6,122 nucleotides of DNA from Enterovirga sp. (GCA_028290385.1 JAQGJZ010000386.1:1-6122), one strand, 5' to 3'. Numbered from the stretch's first letter, positions 1-5,960 are shown. Numbers and translations: made by a program. Notes: generated by a model from the sequence alone, not told the origin.

Positions 1-119
1 GGCAAGGAGATCGCCCGGGTATCGCGCAGGCGGATCGTCCGTGCGGCCTGCGGCACCCAGCACAGGGTGGTGAGGAGCGCCGCGGCGCTGCCGATCGATT
101 CGACCAGAATGGGAGCCAT
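1..119 (-). CDS. SemiSWEET / PQ-loop sugar transporter, N-terminal part (cut by window edge)
   Basis: Reading the minus strand from the ATG at 119-117 gives 39 codons before the window ends. The peptide starts MAPILVESIGSAAALLTT and continues with CWVPQAARTIRLRDTRAISL. The proline-glutamine pair at residues 23-24, the preceding TT-x-x-W-V and the following R-x-x-D-T-x-x-I-S-L are the PQ-loop signature of bacterial SemiSWEETs. These are three-helix membrane proteins of about 85-90 residues that form homodimers and carry sugars passively across the inner membrane. The first helix (about residues 4-22) and the PQ loop are visible; helices 2 and 3 lie outside the window. A weak GGGAG lies about 16 nt upstream, so the ribosome site is not decisive, but the start agrees with the usual family N-terminus. 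The gene is divergent from the DUF3775 gene. The substrate cannot be told from this fragment. Confidence 0.85.
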   Translation of the reverse strand, partial: MAPILVESIGSAAALLTTLCWVPQAARTIRLRDTRAISL

Positions 120-218
120 GCGCGCAGAATGCAGGCTCCCGACCGGGAAGTCAGGCCCGGCGCGATCGAACCAGCGCTCCCGTTGCGGGTTCATGTCCGG
201 CGACAAGGAGACGAGGTG
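120..218. promoter_or_regulatory. Divergent intergenic region between SemiSWEET and DUF3775 genes
   Basis: These 99 bp separate two divergent starts and must hold the promoters of both unless they are further away. I see no convincing -35/-10 pair on either strand. A short perfect dyad, TCCCG-AC-CGGGA at 137-148, lies about 18 nt upstream of the SemiSWEET start, and a smaller CCCG-TTG-CGGG hairpin lies at 179-189. In DNA this GC-rich such short dyads occur by chance, so a role as operators is only a guess. A clear ribosome binding site, AAGGAG at 205-210, belongs to the DUF3775 gene. Confidence 0.25.
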
Positions 219-599
219 ATGGATATCGCGTTGGACAAGGTGTGCGAGCTCATTCTGCGGGCGCGTGCGGTCGACGTGAAGGAAGGTGACACCGATCCGG
301 ATTCCGGATCGAACGGCATCGACGACGGCATGGCGGACGTCCTCATCGAGGGCTCGGACGATCCCAGCGAAGAGGAGATCCGCGAATTCATCGCCGGCTT
401 GAACGACGACGAGCGGCACGATCTCGTCGCGATCACGTGGATCGGCCGCGGCGACTTCGAGCCGGAAGAATGGGCCGAGGCTTTGCGGACGGCGCGCGAG
501 CGCGAGCTGCGCAACACGGCGGATTACCTGCTCGGGATCCCGAACCTCCCCGACCTCCTGGACGAGGGCCTGGCAGCGCTCGGGCGTTCCTGCGCCTGA
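219..599 (+). CDS. DUF3775 family protein, acidic, function unknown
   Basis: A 126-residue cytoplasmic protein with no signal peptide or membrane segment. It begins MDIALDKVCELILRARAVDV, carries the family core W-I-G-R-G-D at residues 74-79 and ends with T-A-D-Y-L-L-G-I-P (100-108) and L-L-D-E-G-L (113-118). This layout matches what I know of the DUF3775 family, common in alphaproteobacteria, whose function is not established. I chose the ATG at 219 because AAGGAG sits 8 nt upstream and the family N-terminus starts there; the same frame is open back to an ATG at 129, but that adds 30 residues of non-conserved sequence with a poor ribosome site. The protein is strongly acidic (about 33 Asp/Glu against 12 Lys/Arg). 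The MFS gene follows in the same direction after 87 nt and could be co-transcribed. The family call is firm; any biochemical role is unknown. Confidence 0.88.
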   Translation: MDIALDKVCELILRARAVDVKEGDTDPDSGSNGIDDGMADVLIEGSDDPSEEEIREFIAGLNDDERHDLVAITWIGRGDFEPEEWAEALRTARERELRNTADYLLGIPNLPDLLDEGLAALGRSCA

Positions 600-604
600 C
601 CTGA

Positions 605-641
605 CCCTGCCTGCCCGTCGGCAGGCGCAGGGCAGCCCTGC
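605..641 (+). terminator. Two mutually exclusive hairpins after the DUF3775 stop; possible terminator or leader element
   Basis: Just after the DUF3775 stop, 605-615 pairs with 620-632 (11 base pairs, a CGTC loop and a two-base bulge at 627-628). The segment CAGGG at 628-632 can instead pair with CCCTG at 636-640 around a CAG loop, so both hairpins cannot form together. No T-run follows, so it does not look like a classic intrinsic terminator. It may slow transcription or act as a 3' end of the upstream message. Chance folding is a real alternative in such GC-rich sequence. Confidence 0.3.
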
Positions 642-647
642 TTCGAC

Positions 648-680
648 GCCTGCCGGCCGGGCTCTGCCTTGCCGGCGGGC
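648..680 (+). promoter_or_regulatory. Hairpin over the ribosome binding region of the MFS gene
   Basis: GCCTGCCGGC at 648-657 pairs with GCCGGCGGGC at 671-680 (ten pairs, one of them G-U) with a 13-nt loop. The stem ends 6 nt before the preferred ATG at 687, exactly where a ribosome binding site should be, and no strong Shine-Dalgarno sequence is present outside it. The structure could limit translation of the efflux gene. Whether this is regulation or only GC-rich chance pairing cannot be decided here. Confidence 0.3.
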
Positions 681-686
681 GGCTCG

Positions 687-1892
687 ATGGTAAGACGGGC
701 CATGCGGTCGCTTCTCGCCGGCCCGCCCTTCGGCAACCCCTCTTCCGCCAGCATCGCCCTTCTGGTCGCCATCACGATGACCGGGACGCTGGCCATGCAC
801 ATCTTCGTGCCGGCCCTGCCGCGCGCCGGCGCCGACCTCGGCGCATCGCCGGCCGCGATGCAGCTCACCATTACGCTCTACCTGATCGGGCTCGCTGCCG
901 GGCAGCTCGTCTATGGCCCGATCTCGGACCGTTTCGGCCGCCGGCCCGTCATCATCGCCAGCCTGCTGCTCTATCTCCTGGGGTTCCTGCTCGCGATCCC
1001 GGCGGCCTCGATCGGGGCCCTGGTCGTCGCGCGCGTGCTGCAATCGCTCGGCGGCTGCGGCTCGCTCGTGATCGGGCGGGCGATGGTGCGGGACGTGTCG
1101 AGCGGCCAGGACGCGGCGCGGCAGCTCGCGCTGCTGACGATGGCGCTGTCGATGACGCCGGCGCTCGCGCCCGCCATCGGCGGCGTGATCGACGCCCTGT
1201 TCGGCTGGCGCGCGATCTTCGTCGCACTCGCGCTTCTGGTCGGCGCGCTGCTGACCCTGGTCCTGTTCACGCTGCCGGAAACGAACCGCCGACCCGTGGC
1301 CCTGCCGGGCGTCCGGGCCATGCTCGGCGGCTATGCCCGACTGGCCCGCTCGGCGAAGTTCCGACGCTACACGATCGCCGCTTCCTGCGGCGGCACCAGC
1401 CTCTACGCGTTCCTGGCCGTCGCGCCCTTTCTCCTTGGCACGCTGCTCGGCCGCTCCTCGCTGGAGGTCGGCCTGTGGTGTTTGTTCGTCACGGTCGGCA
1501 TGGCCGCGGGATCGGGCCTCGTGCGCATGATCGGCGGGCGCGCCGAGGTTCGGGTGACGGCCGCGCGGGGCAACCTGATCTGCCTCGGCTCCGCCATCGT
1601 GCTGACGGGACTCGTCGCGGCCGGGCCCCTGTCGATCTGGGGGCTCGTTCTGCCGCTCTTCGTGTATGCGATCGGGGTCGGCATCATGGGGCCGAACGCC
1701 GTCGCGGGGCTGATGAATGTCGATCCCGAAGCGGCGGGATCCGCGTCGAGCCTCTACGGCTTCACCGCGATGGGCTTTGGGGCGATGTTCACGATCCCGG
1801 TCACGATCTTTCACGATGCCGGGGCGCTGCCGATGGCTCTAACCCTACTCGTCGCATCCGGCGTCGCGGCGGTCGCGCTCAACCGGGTCTGA
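687..1892 (+). CDS. Bcr/CflA-type MFS multidrug efflux transporter (DHA1 group)
   Basis: An inner-membrane, proton-driven efflux pump of 401 residues, the usual length for 12-helix Bcr/CflA transporters. Visible marks are the first helix containing I-F-V-P-A-L-P, the MFS motif A in the loop between helices 2 and 3 (G-P-I-S-D-R-F-G-R-R-P, residues 77-87), the helix 4 segment A-R-V-L-Q-S-L-G-G-C-G (115-125), and a motif C-like P-A-L-A-P-A-I-G-G (158-166) in helix 5, typical of drug:H+ antiporters. The C-terminal half repeats the six-helix pattern to residue 401. Substrate specificity (drugs, cysteine-like compounds, others) cannot be read from sequence. The start is uncertain: ATG 687 is preferred, with TTG 669 and ATG 702 as in-frame alternatives, and none has a strong ribosome site. 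It follows the DUF3775 gene in the same direction and converges on the PBP gene, whose stop is 12 bp away. Confidence 0.88.
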   Translation: MVRRAMRSLLAGPPFGNPSSASIALLVAITMTGTLAMHIFVPALPRAGADLGASPAAMQLTITLYLIGLAAGQLVYGPISDRFGRRPVIIASLLLYLLGFLLAIPAASIGALVVARVLQSLGGCGSLVIGRAMVRDVSSGQDAARQLALLTMALSMTPALAPAIGGVIDALFGWRAIFVALALLVGALLTLVLFTLPETNRRPVALPGVRAMLGGYARLARSAKFRRYTIAASCGGTSLYAFLAVAPFLLGTLLGRSSLEVGLWCLFVTVGMAAGSGLVRMIGGRAEVRVTAARGNLICLGSAIVLTGLVAAGPLSIWGLVLPLFVYAIGVGIMGPNAVAGLMNVDPEAAGSASSLYGFTAMGFGAMFTIPVTIFHDAGALPMALTLLVASGVAAVALNRV

Positions 1893-1908
1893 GGGCGGCG
1901 CGCCTCAG
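1889..1908. terminator. Dyad containing both convergent stop codons; possible weak bidirectional terminator
   Basis: CTGAGG at 1889-1894 and CCTCAG at 1903-1908 form a perfect six-base inverted repeat with an 8-nt GC-only spacer. The TGA stop of the MFS gene and the TGA stop of the PBP gene on the other strand are both part of the arms. The repeat is followed by only three T residues on the plus strand and by none on the minus strand. As the stops are 12 bp apart there is no other room for a terminator between the genes, though one could lie inside either coding region. Confidence 0.3.
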
Positions 1909-3854
1909 TTTCCGAAGATGCGGCCGAAGAAGTCCGTCAGCGGATCGGCGCCGCCCTGGCCGGCTCCGGCCCGGGCCCGGCTTCCCGCGGCGGAGGCGAC
2001 CCGCGTTCCGGGCGAACCCGGCAGTGCGACGGGCTGCGTCCCCTGGAGGGCGGCCTTCATGAAGCGGCTCCACACCTCGACCGGCAGGGTGCCACCCGAG
2101 GCCTTCTTGGTCGGCGTGCCGTCGTCGTTGCCGAGCCAGACGCCCGCGACGAGGTTGCCCGTGTAGCCCACGAACCAGGCGTCCCGGAAATCCTGGCTGG
2201 TGCCGGTCTTGCCCGCGGCCTCGAAGCCCGGAATTTCGGCCTTGCGGGCGGTGCCGGTCAGCAGCGTTTCGCGCATCATGCCGTTCATCATCGCGACCGC
2301 GGAGCTGTCGATCACGCGGCCGAGCCCGCCCTCGGTGCGACGGTAGATGACCTTGCCGCCCGGGCCCCGCACCTCGGCGATGAGATAGGGCACGACCCCG
2401 TAGCCGCCATTCGCGAAGGCCGCATAGGCTCCGACCAGCTCGATCGGCGACACCTCGGAGGTGCCGAGCGCGATGGACGCGTTCGGCTGCAAGGGCGACG
2501 CGATACCGAGCCGGCGGGCGACCTGCACCACCTTCTTGGGCCCGACTTCCATGCCGAGGCGGACCGCGACCGTGTTCAGCGACAGCGCCAGACCGTCCCG
2601 CAAGGTGACCGGCCCGCGGTAGTCGCGCGAATAATTCTCGGGGTTCCAGCCCTTCACGGAGATGGGGCCGTCCTCGCGCACGGTGTCCGGGCTCAGACCC
2701 GCCTCCATCGCGGCGAGATACACGAAGGGCTTGAAGGCCGAGCCGGGCTGGCGCTTGGCGTTCGTGGCGCGGTTGAACTGGCTTTCGGCGTAGTTCCGGC
2801 CGCCGACGAGGGCGCGCAGCCCGCCATCCGGCCGCATGGCCACGAAGGCGCCCTGCCCGACGCCGAACTTCGCACCCTTTAGCGCAAGCTCCTCGGTCAG
2901 CGCGCGCTCGGCTGCGCCCTGCATGGCCGGGTCGATCGTTGTCTTCACGGTGATGTCGGTTTCGACCGCACCGACAAAATCGTCCAGCACGTCCATCACG
3001 AGGTCGGCGGCGTAGTTGGCCGAGCCCGCGCCGGCGCGACGCGACGGCCTGGCCGGCTCCATCAGGGCCGTCTTGTGCTGCTCGGGCTTGATGTAGCCCT
3101 CGTCCGCCATGGCCGCGAGCACGAGCTCGGCCCGGGCGCGTGCCGCCTCCGGGTTGCGGTTCGGCGCGAGACGCGAAGGCGCCTGGACCAGCCCCGCGAG
3201 CGTCGCGGCCTCGGCCACCGTCACGTCGCGGGCGGGCTTGCCGTAATAGCGCTGCGCCGCGGCCTCCACCCCATAGGCACCCGCGCCGAAATACACGCGG
3301 TTGAGGTAGAGCTCGATGATCTGGTCCTTCGAATAGGTGTGCTCGAGCCACAGGGCGAGGATCGCCTCCTGGATCTTGCGCGAGGCCGTGCGCTCCTGGG
3401 TCAGGAACAGGTTTTTTGCGAGCTGCTGGGTCAGGGTCGAGCCGCCCTGCGAGACGCCGCGCGAAGTCAGATTGCGGACCGCGGCGCGCGCAATGCCGAG
3501 CGGGTCGATCCCGAAATGGCTGTAGAAGCGCCTGTCCTCGATCGCCACGAAGGCGTTCGGCAGATAGGGCGGCAGCTCCTTGATCGAGACCGTGCGGCCG
3601 CCCGTCTCACCGCGATTGGCGAGCAGCGTGCCGTCGGATGCCAGGATGGCGACGTTCGGCGGCCGTTTGGGCACGGACAGCTGGTCGATCGGGGGCAGCT
3701 GGGTGGCATGGTAGGCGACCACGCCCGCAACCGCGATCATGCCCCAGATCGCGAGGACGAGCGTCCCCGAGATCAGCCGGCCGAGCAGCGAACGGCCTCG
3801 CCGGCGCCCACCCGAACGGTTTTCGCGAGCTCCGCCCTGTCGGGATTTCGCCAT
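1905..3854 (-). CDS. Class A penicillin-binding protein (PBP1A family), bifunctional transglycosylase/transpeptidase
   Basis: Polymerises lipid II into glycan strands and cross-links the peptides, anchored in the inner membrane facing the periplasm. The 649-residue protein has an Arg-rich cytoplasmic tail (1-27) and one membrane helix (about 30-49). The GT51 domain has E-D-R-R-F-Y-S-H-F-G (106-115, Glu106 the expected catalytic base), G-G-S-T-L-T-Q-Q-L (137-145), K-I-Q-E (160-163) and Y-L-N-R-V-Y-F-G (183-190). The transpeptidase domain has S-A-F-K (372-375, Ser372 the acyl-enzyme serine), S-L-N (425-427) and K-T-G-T-S (549-553), so both activities look intact. The linker between domains is short, without the large insert of E. 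coli PBP1a, which explains the smaller size. The tail from about 611 is Ala/Gly/Arg-rich and ends D-F-F-G-R-I-F-G-N. I chose the ATG at 3854 with GGGGGA just upstream; an in-frame ATG at 3968 adds 38 residues, but that stretch has weaker GC bias at third positions and uses rare codons such as AGG, CGA and GGA. Confidence 0.95.
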   Translation of the reverse strand: MAKSRQGGARENRSGGRRRGRSLLGRLISGTLVLAIWGMIAVAGVVAYHATQLPPIDQLSVPKRPPNVAILASDGTLLANRGETGGRTVSIKELPPYLPNAFVAIEDRRFYSHFGIDPLGIARAAVRNLTSRGVSQGGSTLTQQLAKNLFLTQERTASRKIQEAILALWLEHTYSKDQIIELYLNRVYFGAGAYGVEAAAQRYYGKPARDVTVAEAATLAGLVQAPSRLAPNRNPEAARARAELVLAAMADEGYIKPEQHKTALMEPARPSRRAGAGSANYAADLVMDVLDDFVGAVETDITVKTTIDPAMQGAAERALTEELALKGAKFGVGQGAFVAMRPDGGLRALVGGRNYAESQFNRATNAKRQPGSAFKPFVYLAAMEAGLSPDTVREDGPISVKGWNPENYSRDYRGPVTLRDGLALSLNTVAVRLGMEVGPKKVVQVARRLGIASPLQPNASIALGTSEVSPIELVGAYAAFANGGYGVVPYLIAEVRGPGGKVIYRRTEGGLGRVIDSSAVAMMNGMMRETLLTGTARKAEIPGFEAAGKTGTSQDFRDAWFVGYTGNLVAGVWLGNDDGTPTKKASGGTLPVEVWSRFMKAALQGTQPVALPGSPGTRVASAAGSRARAGAGQGGADPLTDFFGRIFGN

Positions 3855-3989
3855 GGTTCCCCCGGCCCGGTCGCCGCGCGACAACCTGAGACCCACATCG
3901 GACGGATCCGCGGCGTCGAAAGCCGGCTCCCGTCGTTCACGCCGGCGCTCCGGCCCTTGCCCCATCACGATCCCCGCTCACCCGCCGCT

Positions 3990-4050
3990 GCGGACACGCT
4001 CGGACGCAACACGATAATCCGCCCCGCTTTAAGGCAGCGTAAAGCCGGGG
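3990..4050. promoter_or_regulatory. Putative overlapping divergent promoters and inverted repeat between PBP and secreted-protein genes
   Basis: This is the most AT-containing spot in the 257-bp gap between the two divergent starts (3855-4111). On the plus strand, CGGACA (3991-3996), 16 nt, then GATAAT (4013-4018) fits a sigma70-type promoter for the gene at 4112. On the minus strand, TTTACG (4043-4038), 18 nt, then GATTAT (4019-4014) could serve the PBP gene, so the two predicted -10 boxes share the same bases. An inverted repeat, GCTTTA (4026-4031), 8 nt, TAAAGC (4040-4045), extends as three more pairs beyond one mismatch (4022-4024 with 4047-4049). It covers the minus -35 and the start of the predicted plus transcript. 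Promoter matches are only 4-5 of 6 per box. The rest of the gap shows nothing clear. Confidence 0.35.
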
Positions 4051-4111
4051 CCCTGGCCGGGCCCTCCGCCCTGTGCTTTGGTCCGCGCCGACGAACGCAC
4101 GAGGATACCGC

Positions 4112-4603
4112 ATGAGATTCGCCGTTCTGCTCGCCTCCACCATCGCGGGCGCGATCAGCCTGCCGGCCGCCGCGCAGCAGCCCGCCGCCTCGGGCCCGGA
4201 GGCCGAACAGGCCGTGCTGATGCGCTCGGTGCTGGAGGCGCTGCGGCAGAACACGGCGGCGCTGCAGAAGAACAGCCAGACGCTCGAAACCTTCTCCAAC
4301 CGGCTGGAACGCGTCGAGGCCGCGACCCGCAACGTCCCGCCCGCCATGGAGGGCCTGCGCACGGACATCATCGCGATCCGCGCCGGGCTGGACCGCCTCG
4401 TCTCGGCGACCAGCGGCCGGCGCCCCGCCGCGACGCTCCGCTTCTCGCCCTTCGCCTGCGGCAACGAGGCCGAGGCGAGTTGCGCCGTGAACGCCTGCAA
4501 GTCGGTCGGCTACGGCAACGGCCTCGCGGTCGCGGTCAACCGCACCGGCACGGGCGCCACTGTGCGCCCGACCAGCATCGCCGAGGCGACCTGCTGGGAG
4601 TGA
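4112..4603 (+). CDS. Secreted coiled-coil protein with four-cysteine C-terminal domain, function unknown
   Basis: A 163-residue protein that I do not recognise as a named family. It begins with a good Sec signal peptide: Met-Arg, a hydrophobic stretch F-A-V-L-L-A-S-T-I-A-G-A-I (3-15), then L-P-A-A-A-Q with likely cleavage after the alanines at about residue 21. Residues about 32-98 are helical with heptad-like leucines and look like a coiled coil (for example A-L-Q-K-N-S-Q-T-L-E-T-F). The C-terminal part (about 107-163) is compact and contains all four cysteines at 116, 124, 129 and 161, suggesting two disulfides in the periplasm; the last residues are C-W-E. There is no lipobox and no later membrane helix. 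The start at ATG 4112 has GAGGAT upstream at good distance; a GTG at 4073 in the same frame would bury the signal peptide. It is divergent from the PBP gene and converges on the DUF1428 gene. An envelope role is likely from export only. Confidence 0.8.
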   Translation: MRFAVLLASTIAGAISLPAAAQQPAASGPEAEQAVLMRSVLEALRQNTAALQKNSQTLETFSNRLERVEAATRNVPPAMEGLRTDIIAIRAGLDRLVSATSGRRPAATLRFSPFACGNEAEASCAVNACKSVGYGNGLAVAVNRTGTGATVRPTSIAEATCWE

Positions 4604-4676
4604 GCCGTCGAGGCGCTTGTCGAGCGGGCGCTGCGCCACGGCCGAGGCGCATGGGCAACGTTCGCCCGGGGAGGCT
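4604..4676. terminator. Convergent intergenic region with possible terminator hairpins
   Basis: The 73 bp between the stop of the secreted-protein gene and the stop of the DUF1428 gene can fold. GCCGT at 4604-4608 pairs with ACGGC at 4638-4642, and inside it GGCGC at 4612-4616 pairs with GCGCC at 4633-4637 (ten pairs, a three-base bulge, a 16-nt loop). A smaller GGGC/GCCC hairpin with a 7-nt loop lies at 4653-4667. Neither is followed by a T-run on either strand, so these are weak terminator candidates; no small gene is evident here. Confidence 0.25.
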
Positions 4677-5036
4677 TCACCGTGCCTGGGAAACGATCGG
4701 CCTGAAGCCGCCGAAGATCATGCGCTTGCCGTCGAAGGGCATTTCGCTGCCCATCTCGTGCATGCGCGGGTCGTCCATGAGCTTCCCGTTCCCGGCATCG
4801 CGCGCCTCCTTCGAGGGCCACTCGATCCAGGAGAACACGACGGACTCGTCCGCCTTCGCCTTCACGGCCCCTTTGAAGTCCGTAACCGTTCCGTCCGGCA
4901 CGTCGTCGCCCCAGCATTCGACCACGCGGGTCGCACCGTGCTCAAGGAAAAGCGGGGCGAAACGCGCCGCGTGCTCCCGGAACTCCTCCTTCCGATCGGC
5001 CGGAACGGGGATCACGAACCCATCGACGTAGCTCAT
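4677..5036 (-). CDS. DUF1428 family protein (E. coli YbaA-like)
   Basis: A 119-residue cytoplasmic protein, nearly the length of E. coli YbaA (about 117). It starts M-S-Y-V-D-G-F-V-I-P-V-P and has V-V-E-C-W-G-D-D-V-P-D-G (38-49), V-T-D-F (51-54), V-V-F-S-W-I-E-W-P-S-K (66-76) and, near the end, M-P-F-D-G-K-R-M-I-F-G-G-F (99-111); these blocks are shared with YbaA along nearly the whole length. The family is thought to have a dimeric ferredoxin-like alpha+beta fold, and its function is not established. The start is supported by AGGAG 8 nt upstream of the ATG. It is the last gene of a three-gene minus-strand operon, 37 bp after the YCII gene. The context next to a YCII protein, a VOC protein and an HxlR regulator hints at a role in handling a small reactive or aromatic compound, but that is inference. 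Confidence 0.93.
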   Translation of the reverse strand: MSYVDGFVIPVPADRKEEFREHAARFAPLFLEHGATRVVECWGDDVPDGTVTDFKGAVKAKADESVVFSWIEWPSKEARDAGNGKLMDDPRMHEMGSEMPFDGKRMIFGGFRPIVSQAR

Positions 5037-5073
5037 CTGCGTTTCTCCTGATCAGCGGCTGTGTGGAGCCGCC

Positions 5074-5493
5074 CTAAGGGGCGGCAGGCCTGTCGCCATG
5101 GGCGACCCCTTCTGCGAGGTCCGGCGCCAAGGCGGCCGCGAAGTCCTCCATCTCGTAGAACGGACGGATCTCCAGCTCGCTCGGGCCAGGCATCGGGTTC
5201 GGGCAGCGCTTGGCCCAGGCGAGCGCCTCGTCCATGTCCTTGACCTGCCAGATCCAGAAGCCGGCCACGAGCTCGTTCGTCGCCGGGAACGGGCCGTCGA
5301 TAACGGTCCGGCTCGGGCCGTCGAACGCGACCCGCTTGCCGTGGCTCGAAGGCTTCAGGCCGTCACCCGTCTGCATGATGCCGGCCGCGATCAGGTCCTC
5401 GTTGAACCTCCCCATCGCTTCGAGGAGCTCCGTCGAGGGCATGAGGCCCGCTTCGCTGTCCTTCGTGGCCTTCACCAGGACCATGACGCGCAT
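5074..5493 (-). CDS. YCII-related (DGPF) domain protein
   Basis: A 139-residue cytoplasmic protein of the YCII/DGPF family. It starts M-R-V-M-V-L-V-K-A-T-K-D-S-E-A-G and has M-P-S-T-E-L-L-E-A-M-G (18-28), the name-giving D-G-P-F at 66-69, E-L-V-A-G-F-W-I-W (74-82) and the late block C-P-N-P-M-P-G (97-103) followed by E-I-R-P (108-111). These proteins have a dimeric alpha-beta barrel fold; the related YciI is a small hydrolase-like protein with a catalytic His-Asp pair, but most DGPF members have no proven activity. I chose the ATG at 5493, with GGGGAGG 5 nt upstream; the frame stays open further upstream, but that part is only the reverse reading of the VOC gene. It lies 32 bp after the VOC gene and 37 bp before the DUF1428 gene, so the three are probably one transcript. 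The last 20 residues or so (Ala/Asp-rich) look like a variable tail. Confidence 0.92.
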   Translation of the reverse strand: MRVMVLVKATKDSEAGLMPSTELLEAMGRFNEDLIAAGIMQTGDGLKPSSHGKRVAFDGPSRTVIDGPFPATNELVAGFWIWQVKDMDEALAWAKRCPNPMPGPSELEIRPFYEMEDFAAALAPDLAEGVAHGDRPAAP

Positions 5494-5525
5494 CGTCGCC
5501 TCCCCCGATCGGATCTGCGGGCCGC

Positions 5526-5960
5526 TCAGGCCGCCTGCTGATCGCCGCACATCGCGGCCTTGGCGGCCTCGAGGTCCATCCACATGACCTCCCAGATGTG
5601 CCCGTCTGGATCCTCGAAGGAGCGGCCGTACATCAAGCCGTGATCCTGCGTCGGGGTCGGATCGATCGTGCCGCCGGCCCCGCCCGCCTTGCCGACGACG
5701 GCGTCGACGCGGTCCCGGCTCTCCTCGGACAGGCAGAGCAGAACCTGGGCGGTCGCGTGCGCGTCCGGGATCGGCTTTGTCGTGAACTGTCGCCACTTGT
5801 CGTGCGTCAGCAGCATCGCGTGGATCGTCTCGGAAAAAACCATGCAGGCCGCGGTGTGGTCGCTGAATTGCGGGTTCTTGGTCGCGCCCACCGCCTCGTA
5901 GAAGGCGACCGAGCGGTCGAGGACGGTCACCGGCAGATTCACGAAGATCAGCTTGGACAT
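5526..5960 (-). CDS. VOC superfamily protein (glyoxalase / bleomycin resistance / dioxygenase fold)
   Basis: A 144-residue cytoplasmic protein with the paired beta-alpha-beta-beta-beta modules of the VOC fold. The N-terminal strand is K-L-I-F-V-N-L-P-V (3-11), followed by the helix S-V-A-F-Y-E-A-V-G (18-26). The C-terminal module has S-F-E-D-P-D-G-H-I-W-E-V-M-W (114-127), where Glu124 is at the place of the last metal ligand. At the place of the first ligand, usually His or Gln/Glu, there is Asn8, so metal binding is uncertain and lactoylglutathione lyase activity should not be assumed. It is often annotated as lactoylglutathione lyase-like in alphaproteobacteria. The start at ATG 5960 has GGAGAG about 8 nt upstream; an ATG 21 bp further out in the same frame lacks a ribosome site. 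It is the first gene of the VOC-YCII-DUF1428 operon and is divergent from the HxlR regulator gene, 58 bp away. Confidence 0.92.
   Translation of the reverse strand: MSKLIFVNLPVTVLDRSVAFYEAVGATKNPQFSDHTAACMVFSETIHAMLLTHDKWRQFTTKPIPDAHATAQVLLCLSEESRDRVDAVVGKAGGAGGTIDPTPTQDHGLMYGRSFEDPDGHIWEVMWMDLEAAKAAMCGDQQAA

Noticed and set aside
1879..3351. Minus-strand open frame of 490 codons overlapping the PBP in another frame
   Set aside because: Arg/Gly-rich shadow of the PBP coding frame with no domain of its own.
3855..3968. Alternative PBP start at 3968, adding 38 residues
   Set aside because: The stretch has lower GC at third positions and more rare codons than the rest of the gene, and it precedes a family-typical Met-Ala-Lys start with its own GGGGGA. 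It cannot be fully excluded, because the predicted promoter lies upstream of 3968.
4073..4111. GTG start for the secreted protein
   Set aside because: It would place 13 residues ahead of a clean signal peptide and has no ribosome site; ATG 4112 has GAGGAT upstream.
3075..4115. Long plus-strand open frame of 346 codons opposite the PBP gene
   Set aside because: It is the reverse reading of a PBP with intact catalytic motifs; the translation is rich in Arg/His/Gly/Ala without recognisable domains, as expected of a GC-rich antisense frame.
4078..5031. Plus-strand 317-codon open frame crossing the secreted-protein gene and the DUF1428 gene
   Set aside because: It spans two convergent genes out of frame or antisense, and its translation is Arg/Gly/Ala-rich with no domain.
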